From assembly GCA_021785055.1 (NCBI GenBank), contig JAJYGS010000011.1, positions 1-13,597 on the forward strand: 13,597 bases of DNA, in the 5' to 3' direction. The first letter of the stretch is position 1. Each line of letters starts with the position of its first letter. Below the pieces are notes generated by a model. That model saw only the letters and a list, made by a program, of their open reading frames with translations. It ran no database searches and was not told where the DNA came from. This document shows, one piece after another, positions 1 through 5,716 of this stretch. This DNA comes from Nitrospirota bacterium. Its GTDB lineage: Bacteria; Nitrospirota; JACRHJ01. A program made the position numbers and the translations under genes.

Positions 1-14
1 TAAATCAACTGTAG

Positions 15-36
15 GTCCCCCGACTTCGCTCGGGAC
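15..36. repeat. Short palindromic intergenic repeat (REP-like)
   Basis: The arms GTCCC and GGGAC, with CGA and TCG inside them, fold around a TTCG-containing loop. Two unpaired C bases make the stem imperfect. It lies 15 bases beyond the stop codon of the cytochrome gene. On that gene's strand no run of T follows, so it is not a classic intrinsic terminator, though it could protect the 3' end of the message. It resembles the dispersed palindromes found between genes in many bacterial genomes, but only one copy is visible here. Confidence 0.4.
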
Positions 37-51
37 GACAAAATATAGCCT

Positions 52-1386
52 TTAGAACGAGAACTGCGCGTACATGTAGAGCGTGTTGTTGTGCGAGGCG
101 TCCGTGCCGAAGCCGTCGTAGTTGTCGGACGCGCCGTTGAACTTGTTGTAAATCGTATACTGCGCGGCGAGCCGCACGTTATTTCTGGGGAAGTAGTTCG
201 CCTCGAGGATAAATCCGTTGCTGTCCGGCTTGCCGGTGGCGCTGCCGGTGAACTGGGCCGGGGCGTAGATAGTCGTGTCGCGGCTCCCGGATGTGTAGAA
301 CCAGCCGAGCGTCCCGCTTACGTCTCCGAACGGCAGGCCCTTGTAGCCGTAGGTCCCGTTCAGCTTTATGTTGTCCGTGTGGTCGGAGGTGTTGCCCGTG
401 ATGCCCAGGGGGAAGCTTGCGGCCCAATCCTGGCCTTCGTGGATGTAGGTGAATTTCCCTGATATGAAATTGTGCAGGCCCATGAACTGATACTGGGCGT
501 CCGCGCCCATGTCCGTGATGTAGTCGGGGGACGTATGGTCGAGCCCCGCAGGCTCGACGTCCGCATAGAGGCCGAAGGTGCCGACTTCGAGGGACTGGTT
601 ACTCCAGTCGTGGTTCAGAGCGAGTCTCCAGTATGGAAGCGCGCCTTTGATTGTCGTGGAAGGAGGCGTGCTGCTCGCGCCGGACGGCATCGTGATGCCG
701 TTCTTCGAGGTGCGGTAGACGGACGCACCCAGGTATACCGTGTCGTCGAAATCGCCGTATGCGCCGATGCCGCCCACCTGCGCGCCGAGGCCGCCGATAA
801 GCGGGCTGGCGGTTGGGGTGTTGGCAACCTCCGATGTGTAGTATGGATAGCCCCACGCCGGGGTGGTGTTCCAGACGTCCTCGAAGGTCGGGTTGTTGTT
901 TACGGTCACGCCGTAGATAAGGTCCTTGCCGCCTATTTTAAGGCTGTTGGCATACCGGACGTCGGAGCTGTCCAAGCCTATGGCGTTGCCGGGGCCGTCG
1001 TAAGTTACTTGTATCATCGCGCCGAAGTTGTTCCAGAGCCTGCCGCCGTAGAAGAAGTTCAGCTGCTGGGGTATGTCCATCCTGTCGGTGCCGTTGTTGT
1101 TGGACGAGTCGAACGGCGCGACGCCGGTCGTGGTCTGGTCGGCGACGGTATATGACGCGCTCGCCAGCACGGTAACCGGGATGAAGAACCTGGGCACGTC
1201 CGTCCTGGTCTTTACGTATCCGCGGAGCTTGAAGTCCCGCCCTATCGGAGTAAGCTCCGGATAGAAGGTGTGGCAGTCGTTGCAGGCCATGCCGGTCTGC
1301 CGCGCGAAGCTCGGCAGCGCATAGCTCCTGGCAACCGGCAAAGACAAAAGCAGTCCAAGCGTGAGTAAAAGAATCTTCTTTCGCAT
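52..1386 (-). CDS. Cyc2-like fused monoheme c-type cytochrome / outer-membrane porin
   Basis: This is a 444-residue exported protein. Residues 1-23 form a signal peptide (MRKK, a Leu-rich core, then SYA before the likely cut). A single heme c motif, CNDCH, follows at residues 35-39, and just after it comes the ELTPIGRDFKLRGY segment. The rest reads as alternating beta-strands rich in Tyr, Gly and Asn and ends in QFSF, the terminal Phe expected of a BAM-inserted barrel. One N-terminal CXXCH plus a barrel of about 400 residues is the layout of Cyc2, the outer-membrane iron oxidase of neutrophilic iron oxidisers. The wider family also occurs in bacteria not known to oxidise iron, so the substrate is unproven. 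An upstream in-frame ATG at 1404 exists, but the ATG at 1386 has GGAGGG eight bases before it and begins a textbook signal peptide. The gene appears monocistronic, with its own promoter. Confidence 0.72.
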   Translation of the reverse strand: MRKKILLLTLGLLLSLPVARSYALPSFARQTGMACNDCHTFYPELTPIGRDFKLRGYVKTRTDVPRFFIPVTVLASASYTVADQTTTGVAPFDSSNNNGTDRMDIPQQLNFFYGGRLWNNFGAMIQVTYDGPGNAIGLDSSDVRYANSLKIGGKDLIYGVTVNNNPTFEDVWNTTPAWGYPYYTSEVANTPTASPLIGGLGAQVGGIGAYGDFDDTVYLGASVYRTSKNGITMPSGASSTPPSTTIKGALPYWRLALNHDWSNQSLEVGTFGLYADVEPAGLDHTSPDYITDMGADAQYQFMGLHNFISGKFTYIHEGQDWAASFPLGITGNTSDHTDNIKLNGTYGYKGLPFGDVSGTLGWFYTSGSRDTTIYAPAQFTGSATGKPDSNGFILEANYFPRNNVRLAAQYTIYNKFNGASDNYDGFGTDASHNNTLYMYAQFSF

Positions 1387-1394
1387 AATCCTTA

Positions 1395-1400
1395 CCCTCC
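1395..1400 (-). promoter_or_regulatory. Ribosome binding site deciding the cytochrome start
   Basis: GGAGGG on the minus strand sits eight bases before the ATG at 1386. The alternative ATG at 1404 overlaps the upstream edge of this motif and has only an A/T-rich region before it. The downstream start is therefore preferred. Confidence 0.6.
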
Positions 1401-1450
1401 CCATGTTTTTAGAAAATAATTGCTATCAACAAAAAAACACTTAATTTAAA

Positions 1451-1479
1451 TTAATAACAGGGATTCCAGATACTGTCAA
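1451..1479 (-). promoter_or_regulatory. Sigma70-type promoter for the cytochrome gene
   Basis: On the minus strand a perfect TTGACA (1474-1479) is followed after 17 bases by TATTAA (1451-1456), which matches four of six -10 positions. The surroundings are very A/T-rich. Predicted transcription starts near 1444, giving a leader of about 58 bases. No operator palindrome is obvious. Confidence 0.6.
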
Positions 1480-1537
1480 TCTTTTTGGATATTTTTTATG
1501 CTTGCCACGGGCTATAAGGTGGTGTAGCATCAGGCAA

Positions 1538-2767
1538 ATGGAAACAATCATACTTATCGTTTCTATAGCAACATTCCTAATCGCCGTTGTTATATTTCTG
1601 CGTTCGGGCGGAAGGGACGTCTCCGGGTTTGCCGACTCTCTGAGGAAGTCATCCTCCGAGCTTTCCGGGAGGATTGCGGAGTCCTCCGCCAACGTGCGGG
1701 AGGGCATATCGGAGAAGCTCTCCGCCGGTCTCGGCGAGATACGGGACAGGGTGCAGGCCGAGCTTAAAGCCGGACGCGAGGAGGCTTCAAGGGCAAATAC
1801 GGCGGCAACCGAGGCCGTCATTAAAAGGCTTGGCGAGTTCGGGAACGCCACGGAGTCGAGGATTGCCGCGCTTGAGAAGAAGACGTCCGAGTCCCTTGAG
1901 GCGATACGGGAGAAGGTCGACCAGAGGCTCATGGCGATAGGAACGCAGGTGCAGGCGAAGCTCGACGAGAACATAAAAGAGGGGTTCGCGCACTTCGAGA
2001 AGGTGAGCGAGCACCTGAAAAAGGCCGAGAGCCAGCTTGCGGGTTTGTCGGCAGTGGGCGTCTCGATAAACGAGCTCAACGGTTTGCTCAAGCTCCCGCA
2101 CCTCCGGGGCGGCTTCGGCGAGGCGGCCCTGGAGCTTCTGCTCTCCGAGTTCCTGCCGAAAGAACTATACGAGCTTCAGGCCCCTATAGGCGGCAGCCGC
2201 GTGGACGTTTTGATTAAACTTCCGAACGCATCGCTCCCCATAGACAGCAAGTTCCCGCGCGAGCAGGTTCTACCCCTGTTCGACAGCTGCGACCAGGGTA
2301 AGCTGGCCGAAGCGAGGAAGGCGCTTTCCACGGTCGTGAAGGCCCAGGCCAGGGACATAGCCAACAAATACGTCCGTCCGGAGCTTGGGACGGCGAACAT
2401 GGCCCTTATGTTCCTGCCCTCCGAGACGCTCTATTTCGAGATTGTTCGGGATTCCGAGCTTTGGGCGCAGCTCTCGAAGCTCAAGGTATATCCCGTATCG
2501 CCGAACACCCTGGCCGTAACATTAAACGGCATCCGCATATCCTACGACTACTACGAGATGGCAAAAGGCGTCGAGAAGACCGTGGAAAATATCAGGAAGG
2601 CAAGGAAGCATTTTACCGAGTTCGAGAAGAAGTTCGAGGACGTCGGAGACAAAATCTCGAAGGCACAGGCCGCCTACCACACCGCCTCCACGCACATCGT
2701 GCATTACAATAGCTCCGTAAGCCGCCTGACCGGCGATAGCGCGGCGGAAGAAATAACCGCCGAGTGA
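1538..2767 (+). CDS. rmuC: RmuC family DNA recombination protein
   Basis: This 409-residue protein has a single N-terminal membrane anchor (residues 4-22). A long Glu/Lys/Ala/Ser-rich coiled coil follows (about 30-170), then the conserved RmuC domain. Signature stretches are LRGGFGE (189-195), SRVDVLIKLPN (220-230), PIDSKFP (234-240) and FLPSE (292-296), with the nuclease-like Asp and Lys residues in place. RmuC limits inversions at short inverted repeats in E. coli and is thought to act as a membrane-tethered nuclease. A TTG at 1502 is in frame, but the ATG at 1538 gives a proper N-terminal anchor. An AAGG lies about 20 bases upstream, so the ribosome binding site is not strong. The gene is divergent from the cytochrome gene and ends just before the TPR gene's promoter. 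Confidence 0.9.
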   Translation: METIILIVSIATFLIAVVIFLRSGGRDVSGFADSLRKSSSELSGRIAESSANVREGISEKLSAGLGEIRDRVQAELKAGREEASRANTAATEAVIKRLGEFGNATESRIAALEKKTSESLEAIREKVDQRLMAIGTQVQAKLDENIKEGFAHFEKVSEHLKKAESQLAGLSAVGVSINELNGLLKLPHLRGGFGEAALELLLSEFLPKELYELQAPIGGSRVDVLIKLPNASLPIDSKFPREQVLPLFDSCDQGKLAEARKALSTVVKAQARDIANKYVRPELGTANMALMFLPSETLYFEIVRDSELWAQLSKLKVYPVSPNTLAVTLNGIRISYDYYEMAKGVEKTVENIRKARKHFTEFEKKFEDVGDKISKAQAAYHTASTHIVHYNSSVSRLTGDSAAEEITAE

Positions 2768-2777
2768 GCGCTGCCGT

Positions 2778-2806
2778 TTGACAGTTTCGCATATACCCGT
2801 TATATT
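2778..2806 (+). promoter_or_regulatory. Near-consensus sigma70 promoter for the TPR gene
   Basis: TTGACA (2778-2783), a 17-base spacer, then TATATT (2801-2806), which is five of six for the -10 box. It starts ten bases after the rmuC stop. Predicted transcription begins around 2813, with a leader of about 59 bases. It is one of the best promoter matches in the window, so the small downstream gene is probably well expressed and separate from rmuC. Confidence 0.7.
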
Positions 2807-2871
2807 AAAAACATAAGCCTTTAAAACAGGCCGGGGGGCGGGTTCTTTTCAATTTGCGAGAGGGGTGTCTT

Positions 2872-3453
2872 ATGAGTCCGCATTTTTCAAGGAGCAAGCG
2901 TCTCAATGCGATAAAATACGTAAACGCCGTCCGTATACTTACCAGAGAAATAGACAACGGAAAGGCCCAGCCGGAGTTTTTCTACCTCCGGGGCAGGGCG
3001 TACTCCCTTCTGTCGATGAACAAAAAGGCGTCCCTGGATTTCGAGAAGGCAAGCCGGCTTGTGCCTGAGTCGCTCAAATACAAAAAGGCGCTCGCGGCGT
3101 CGCTCCTTATCTCGGAAGACTACCGCGGCTGTCTGGAAACATTGGAAGCCTGCCCAGATACCCCATCTTTCATGCTGATCGAAGGCGCCTGCCTGTATAA
3201 GTCCGGAAGGCCCGGAGAAGCCATAAAAAGCCTCGACCGCTACCTTGCCCTGAAGCCGTGGGACTCCACGGGGCACTACCAGAAGGCGCGCTGCCTGATG
3301 GCGCTTCAGAGGTTCTCGGAGGCCGAGACCGGCTTCAGGAAATCGCTCCGCCTGGGCGGCGATGCGGTGGAGGGCCTCACATGGCTGGCCCTCTCCACCG
3401 TCGCGCGCGAAAGAGAAGAGGGCGCCGTCTCGGACATGCCTCTCGCGGCGTAA
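2872..3453 (+). CDS. Small tetratricopeptide-repeat protein
   Basis: This 193-residue protein is built of TPR helices. Clear units are at about 35-68 (FFYLRGRAYSLL, then ASLDFEKASRLVP), 99-131 (MLIEGACLYKSGRPGEAIKSLDRYLALKP) and 133-165 (TGHYQKARCLMALQRFSEAETGFRKSL). A weaker unit lies at 69-97. There is no signal peptide or membrane segment, so it is probably cytoplasmic and binds a partner protein; no enzyme motif is seen. An in-frame TTG lies at 2854, but the ATG at 2872 follows GAGAGGGG at good spacing and is chosen. The last 15 residues are acidic and look disordered. The stop is only 14 bases from the convergent FG-GAP gene, with no terminator between them. The partner and pathway are unknown. 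Confidence 0.75.
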   Translation: MSPHFSRSKRLNAIKYVNAVRILTREIDNGKAQPEFFYLRGRAYSLLSMNKKASLDFEKASRLVPESLKYKKALAASLLISEDYRGCLETLEACPDTPSFMLIEGACLYKSGRPGEAIKSLDRYLALKPWDSTGHYQKARCLMALQRFSEAETGFRKSLRLGGDAVEGLTWLALSTVAREREEGAVSDMPLAA

Positions 3454-3467
3454 AGCGAGCGAACCTC

Positions 3468-5105
3468 TCAATATTCGAAATCCGGGAACCACTCCCTTTT
3501 CACGGCGTTCCAGTAATCGTCGTATATCCACGGCAGCGCGACCGCCGGCCGGTTTCCCCACAGCTTCCAGGCCGCCCGGGCCGACTCTTCTTCCGGACTG
3601 ACATACGACTGATATATAACCTCCCGGCCCTCCTCGCCGGGCAGAAGCCCCAGGCTTAAATAGAACTGTATCAGCGCCCTCTGCCTGGCCTCGTCAGGCG
3701 GACGCGCAAAGCCGGTGGAGTAGTTGTCCTTGAACAACAGGTCGTAAAAACCTCCCGTTTGCACCCCCATGAACACGTTTACGGAAGAATCGGACGACGC
3801 CGCGACCGCAAACCCGGCTGGAGCCGGTTCATGCGCTGGAGCGGCTGGAGCCGCCTCGGACGGGGCTGCGCCGGAAGCCTGAGACGAACCAGGCATTGCC
3901 GCCGGTTTGGCGTTCATGGCGAGCGCCGCAAGGCCCCTTGGGGACGTCCCGGCGATGACTGTCGGCCCCTCGGAGAATGTAAAATCCCCGTTTCCAAGGA
4001 GAATCGAGAGCTTCCCGCCGAAGACGCTCGCGGCGGCGATGTCGGGCTTTCCGTCTCCGTTGAAATCTCCCGCGACTATGAATTTCGGGTCGAGCCGGGA
4101 GACGATGTTGGCAGGCTTTTTAAACGTGCCGTCCCCCGCGCCGGGGAAGATGGAAATCCTGTCGGAGTTGTGGTATCCGACGGCAAGGTCGAGTTTTTTG
4201 TCACCGTTGAAATCAGCCGCCGCGAGATATGCAGGCCCAGCGAGCGTTTTCGTGTCCCCGCCCTCCCGGAACGTCCCGTTCCCGTCTCCCAGGAACATCC
4301 GGATTAGATTGTCCCGCCCGCACGCGACGGCGATGTCGGTTTTTCCGTCCCCGTTGAAATCTCCGACAGCAAGGCCGTCCGGCCCCCTGCCCGTGCCAAG
4401 ATAGACCGGCTGTGAAAAAAATCCGTTTCCTTCGTTGAAGATTATCGCCACGCTGTCGTCGTTAAAGTCGGACACGACAAAATCCTCGCCGGTCGACCGG
4501 CCTCGGACAGCAGACGGGCTTACAGCTCCGCCGCCGGAAAAGTACCCACTCCTGATGCAGGCCGGGGAGGAGCCGACGGGAATCCTTATCGGTTTTTCCG
4601 CGAAATGGCCGCGCCCGTCCCCCCTGAATACGTCCACGACATCCCCGAACCAGCATGCAACGGCAAGGTCGATGCCGGCAGACCGGCCTCGGGCAGCAGA
4701 ACCGCCCGTCGGCTGGCCGGTGAAATTGCCCGCAACAATGCTTACCGGGCCGGAGTCCGTCTTCAAGTCCGCCGTCTTCACGAAATTTCCGTTTCCAAGA
4801 CCCTTGAATATCGATATGGTGTCGCTCGTCAGGTTCGAAACGGCTATATCGGGGCCGCCGCCAAAATCGGCGGAGACAATGGAATACGGGAACGTGCTCA
4901 AGTACAGGCCGCCCGGCGGGCCGGTGTAGGCCTGTTTTTCCTTTTCAGGGAGTGAAGACGGCGGGTCCGGAAGCGCTGCTGCGAGTCTGTTTGCGGCGAA
5001 AGATTTCGCCGGGACGGCTGGAGAGGCTTTGGCGGCCTGAACGGGCCTGAATGGCGCCTGGACGCAGGCGGCTGCAATCGCGGCAAAGAATATTTTTTTT
5101 ATCAT
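3468..5105 (-). CDS. Secreted FG-GAP/VCBS-repeat beta-propeller protein
   Basis: This 545-residue protein has a signal peptide at about 1-24 (MIKKIFFAAIAAACVQA). Six to seven FG-GAP blades follow. The intact ones are at about 247-278 (GDFNGDGKTDIAVA, FLGDGNGTF), 296-328 (ADFNGDKKLDLAVGY) and 345-377 (GDFNGDGKPDIAAAS, LLGNGDFTF). These DxNxDGxxD loops bind calcium in the family. Blades 2 (128-148), 3 (188-212) and 7 (398-432) have the loop replaced by Ala/Gly/Ser/Pro-rich insertions at the same position; the first two contain RGRSAG and RGRSTG. After the propeller comes a helical tail (453-545) ending in a Trp/Tyr-rich stretch that I do not recognise. It probably acts in the periplasm or outside the cell, in adhesion or binding; no catalytic residues are evident. 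GGAGGG lies just before the ATG. Confidence 0.75.
   Translation of the reverse strand: MIKKIFFAAIAAACVQAPFRPVQAAKASPAVPAKSFAANRLAAALPDPPSSLPEKEKQAYTGPPGGLYLSTFPYSIVSADFGGGPDIAVSNLTSDTISIFKGLGNGNFVKTADLKTDSGPVSIVAGNFTGQPTGGSAARGRSAGIDLAVACWFGDVVDVFRGDGRGHFAEKPIRIPVGSSPACIRSGYFSGGGAVSPSAVRGRSTGEDFVVSDFNDDSVAIIFNEGNGFFSQPVYLGTGRGPDGLAVGDFNGDGKTDIAVACGRDNLIRMFLGDGNGTFREGGDTKTLAGPAYLAAADFNGDKKLDLAVGYHNSDRISIFPGAGDGTFKKPANIVSRLDPKFIVAGDFNGDGKPDIAAASVFGGKLSILLGNGDFTFSEGPTVIAGTSPRGLAALAMNAKPAAMPGSSQASGAAPSEAAPAAPAHEPAPAGFAVAASSDSSVNVFMGVQTGGFYDLLFKDNYSTGFARPPDEARQRALIQFYLSLGLLPGEEGREVIYQSYVSPEEESARAAWKLWGNRPAVALPWIYDDYWNAVKREWFPDFEY
3814..3858. repeat. Tandem GGCTGGAGCC palindromes in the FG-GAP linker
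   Basis: Two perfect inverted repeats, CCGGCTGGAGCCGG (3814-3827) and GCGGCTGGAGCCGC (3841-3854), lie a few bases apart and encode the Ala/Pro-rich linker of the FG-GAP protein. The second, as AGCGGCTGGAGCCGCCTCG, recurs exactly at 12055-12073 in the dehydrogenase gene. Confidence 0.5.
4488..4514. repeat. 27-base palindromic repeat, copy B (FG-GAP blade 3)
   Basis: It matches the copy at 4674-4700 at 24 of 27 positions. It contains GCCGGTCGACCGGC, a perfect 14-base palindrome. It encodes SAVRGRSTG in the loop where blade 3 should have its calcium-binding motif. Confidence 0.5.
4674..4700. repeat. 27-base palindromic repeat, copy A (FG-GAP blade 2)
   Basis: It is the partner of the repeat at 4488-4514, with three mismatches. 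It encodes SAARGRSAG, inserted at the equivalent loop of blade 2. The sequence around the two copies is much less alike than the copies themselves. Confidence 0.5.
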
Positions 5106-5171
5106 ATGCCCTCCAAACGCGCACCGTAATACTCGGAGGGCATGCGTAAAACTATTTCATTTATAGTAAGT

Positions 5172-5197
5172 ATTATAATTAGAATGGATATTGTCAA
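5172..5197 (-). promoter_or_regulatory. Possible promoter for the FG-GAP gene
   Basis: A perfect TTGACA (minus strand, 5192-5197) and a perfect TATAAT (5172-5177) lie upstream of the gene, but the spacer is only 14 bases, short for sigma70. A 16-base spacing to TAATAC is possible with a weaker -10. The region is strongly A/T-rich compared with its flanks. It lies downstream of the rpsU terminator, so the gene needs its own promoter. Confidence 0.35.
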
Positions 5198-5253
5198 ACC
5201 AGGGAGAGACGTCGCGAGGCCGCCCGGCGGGCCGGTTTTGGTTGCCCGGAGGC

Positions 5254-5281
5254 AATAAAAAAGGCGCCGGTCTGGCGCCTT
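5254..5281 (-). terminator. Intrinsic terminator of rpsU
   Basis: On the minus strand AAGGCGCC and GGCGCCTT form an eight-base-pair stem around a five-base AGACC loop. It runs directly into a T tract (TTTTTTATT). It sits about 50 bases after the rpsU stop. On the plus strand the hairpin is followed by GAGGTAG and then T residues, so it would be weak in that direction. Confidence 0.85.
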
Positions 5282-5330
5282 GAGGTAGTTTTTTTACAGG
5301 ATCAGGCCCGCGATATTTCGCCGCCTGCCC

Positions 5331-5507
5331 CTATTTTTTACCGGCCCTTTTTTTGCGGGCCTCCTGTTGTTTGCGTTTCTTTTTAACGGAAGGCTTCTCG
5401 TAGAACTTTCTCTTTTTCAGTTCTTTAAGGAGTCCCTCCTTGGCCATCTGGCGCTTGAGGATCTTCAGCGCCTTCTCGACCTGCCCGTCGTGGACTTTAA
5501 CTTCCAG
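5331..5507 (-). CDS. rpsU: 30S ribosomal protein S21 (bS21), CTG start
   Basis: This is a 58-residue basic protein. From the proposed start it reads EVKVHDGQVEKALKILKR and continues through QMAKEGLLKELKKRKFYEKP to a Lys/Arg-rich tail ending RAGKK. That is the full bS21 pattern at the usual length. bS21 binds the small subunit near the 3' end of 16S rRNA and affects initiation. No ATG, GTG or TTG fits. In frame, a TGA stop (5514-5516) precedes TAC AGT CTG, so CTG at 5505-5507 is the only plausible start, and it places Met exactly where the family's MEV begins. A GGGTGAT match to the 16S 3' end lies five bases upstream. The first in-frame ATG would delete 20 conserved residues. A base error (ATG read as CTG) is the main alternative. 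The gene has its own promoter and terminator. Confidence 0.88.
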   Translation of the reverse strand: MEVKVHDGQVEKALKILKRQMAKEGLLKELKKRKFYEKPSVKKKRKQQEARKKRAGKK

Positions 5508-5660
5508 ACTGTATCACCCTTTCCGGATTTATATTTTATAAGGTTCGGAAAACCGGTGGAACCACAAACGGAAGGAGCGAACCGCCCACTATTGCCTCTC
5601 CACTCGGCCCGCCAGCCCCCCGCCTGCCCATCGCCGGAGGAATGTCCACCCCCGGAGCGT
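5508..5660 (-). promoter_or_regulatory. rpsU 5' leader with Shine-Dalgarno and possible pairing
   Basis: About 150 bases separate the predicted rpsU transcription start from its start codon, and they hold no gene. The Shine-Dalgarno GGGTGAT is at 5513-5519. A CTCCTTCCG stretch upstream (5569-5577) can pair with CGGAAAGGG (5517-5525) with one bulged A, which would cover the ribosome binding site. A smaller GGTTC/GAACC hairpin lies between them. S21 autoregulation through this leader is an inference. Confidence 0.35.
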
Positions 5661-5666
5661 CTTATC

Positions 5667-5695
5667 TTTCTATCACGGGGAAAAAGGCTTGTCAA
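5667..5695 (-). promoter_or_regulatory. Sigma70-type promoter for rpsU
   Basis: Minus strand: TTGACA (5690-5695), a 17-base spacer, then TAGAAA (5667-5672), four of six for the -10 box. It lies just 21 bases beyond the ntrX stop. No terminator is seen between ntrX and rpsU, so some readthrough from the ntrYX operon is also possible. Confidence 0.55.
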
Positions 5696-5716
5696 GACAA
5701 TTTTGTTTGCCGGCGT

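Noticed and set aside
472..1155. Long open frame on the plus strand opposite the cytochrome gene
   Set aside because: It is the complement of a well-supported exported cytochrome-porin. Its translation is Val/Arg/Ala-rich with no family motif, as expected of antisense frames in GC-rich DNA.
1502..1530. Possible promoter making rmuC leaderless (TTGCCA, 17 bases, TAGCAT)
   Set aside because: Both boxes are only four of six matches, and the start would fall on the ATG itself. There is no further support.
2887..3561. 224-codon minus-strand frame opposite the TPR gene
   Set aside because: It overlaps both the TPR gene and the end of the FG-GAP gene and has an Arg/Gly/Leu-rich shadow composition. 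The TPR gene has a strong promoter and ribosome binding site on the other strand.
4040..4360. Repeated CCGTTGAAATC segments as a direct-repeat array or CRISPR
   Set aside because: They encode the recurring DFNG motif of the FG-GAP blades. The spacing follows the blades, and the intervening sequence is coding.
5560..5620. tRNA-like GGTTCG stretch in the rpsU leader
   Set aside because: GGCGGTTCGCTCC resembles a T-arm, but the flanking bases do not form a T stem, and no acceptor stem or anticodon arm can be built around it.
5465..5695. 76-codon minus-strand frame over the rpsU leader
   Set aside because: It overlaps the S21 start region in another frame, has a low-complexity Arg/Gly-rich product, and begins upstream of the predicted transcription start.
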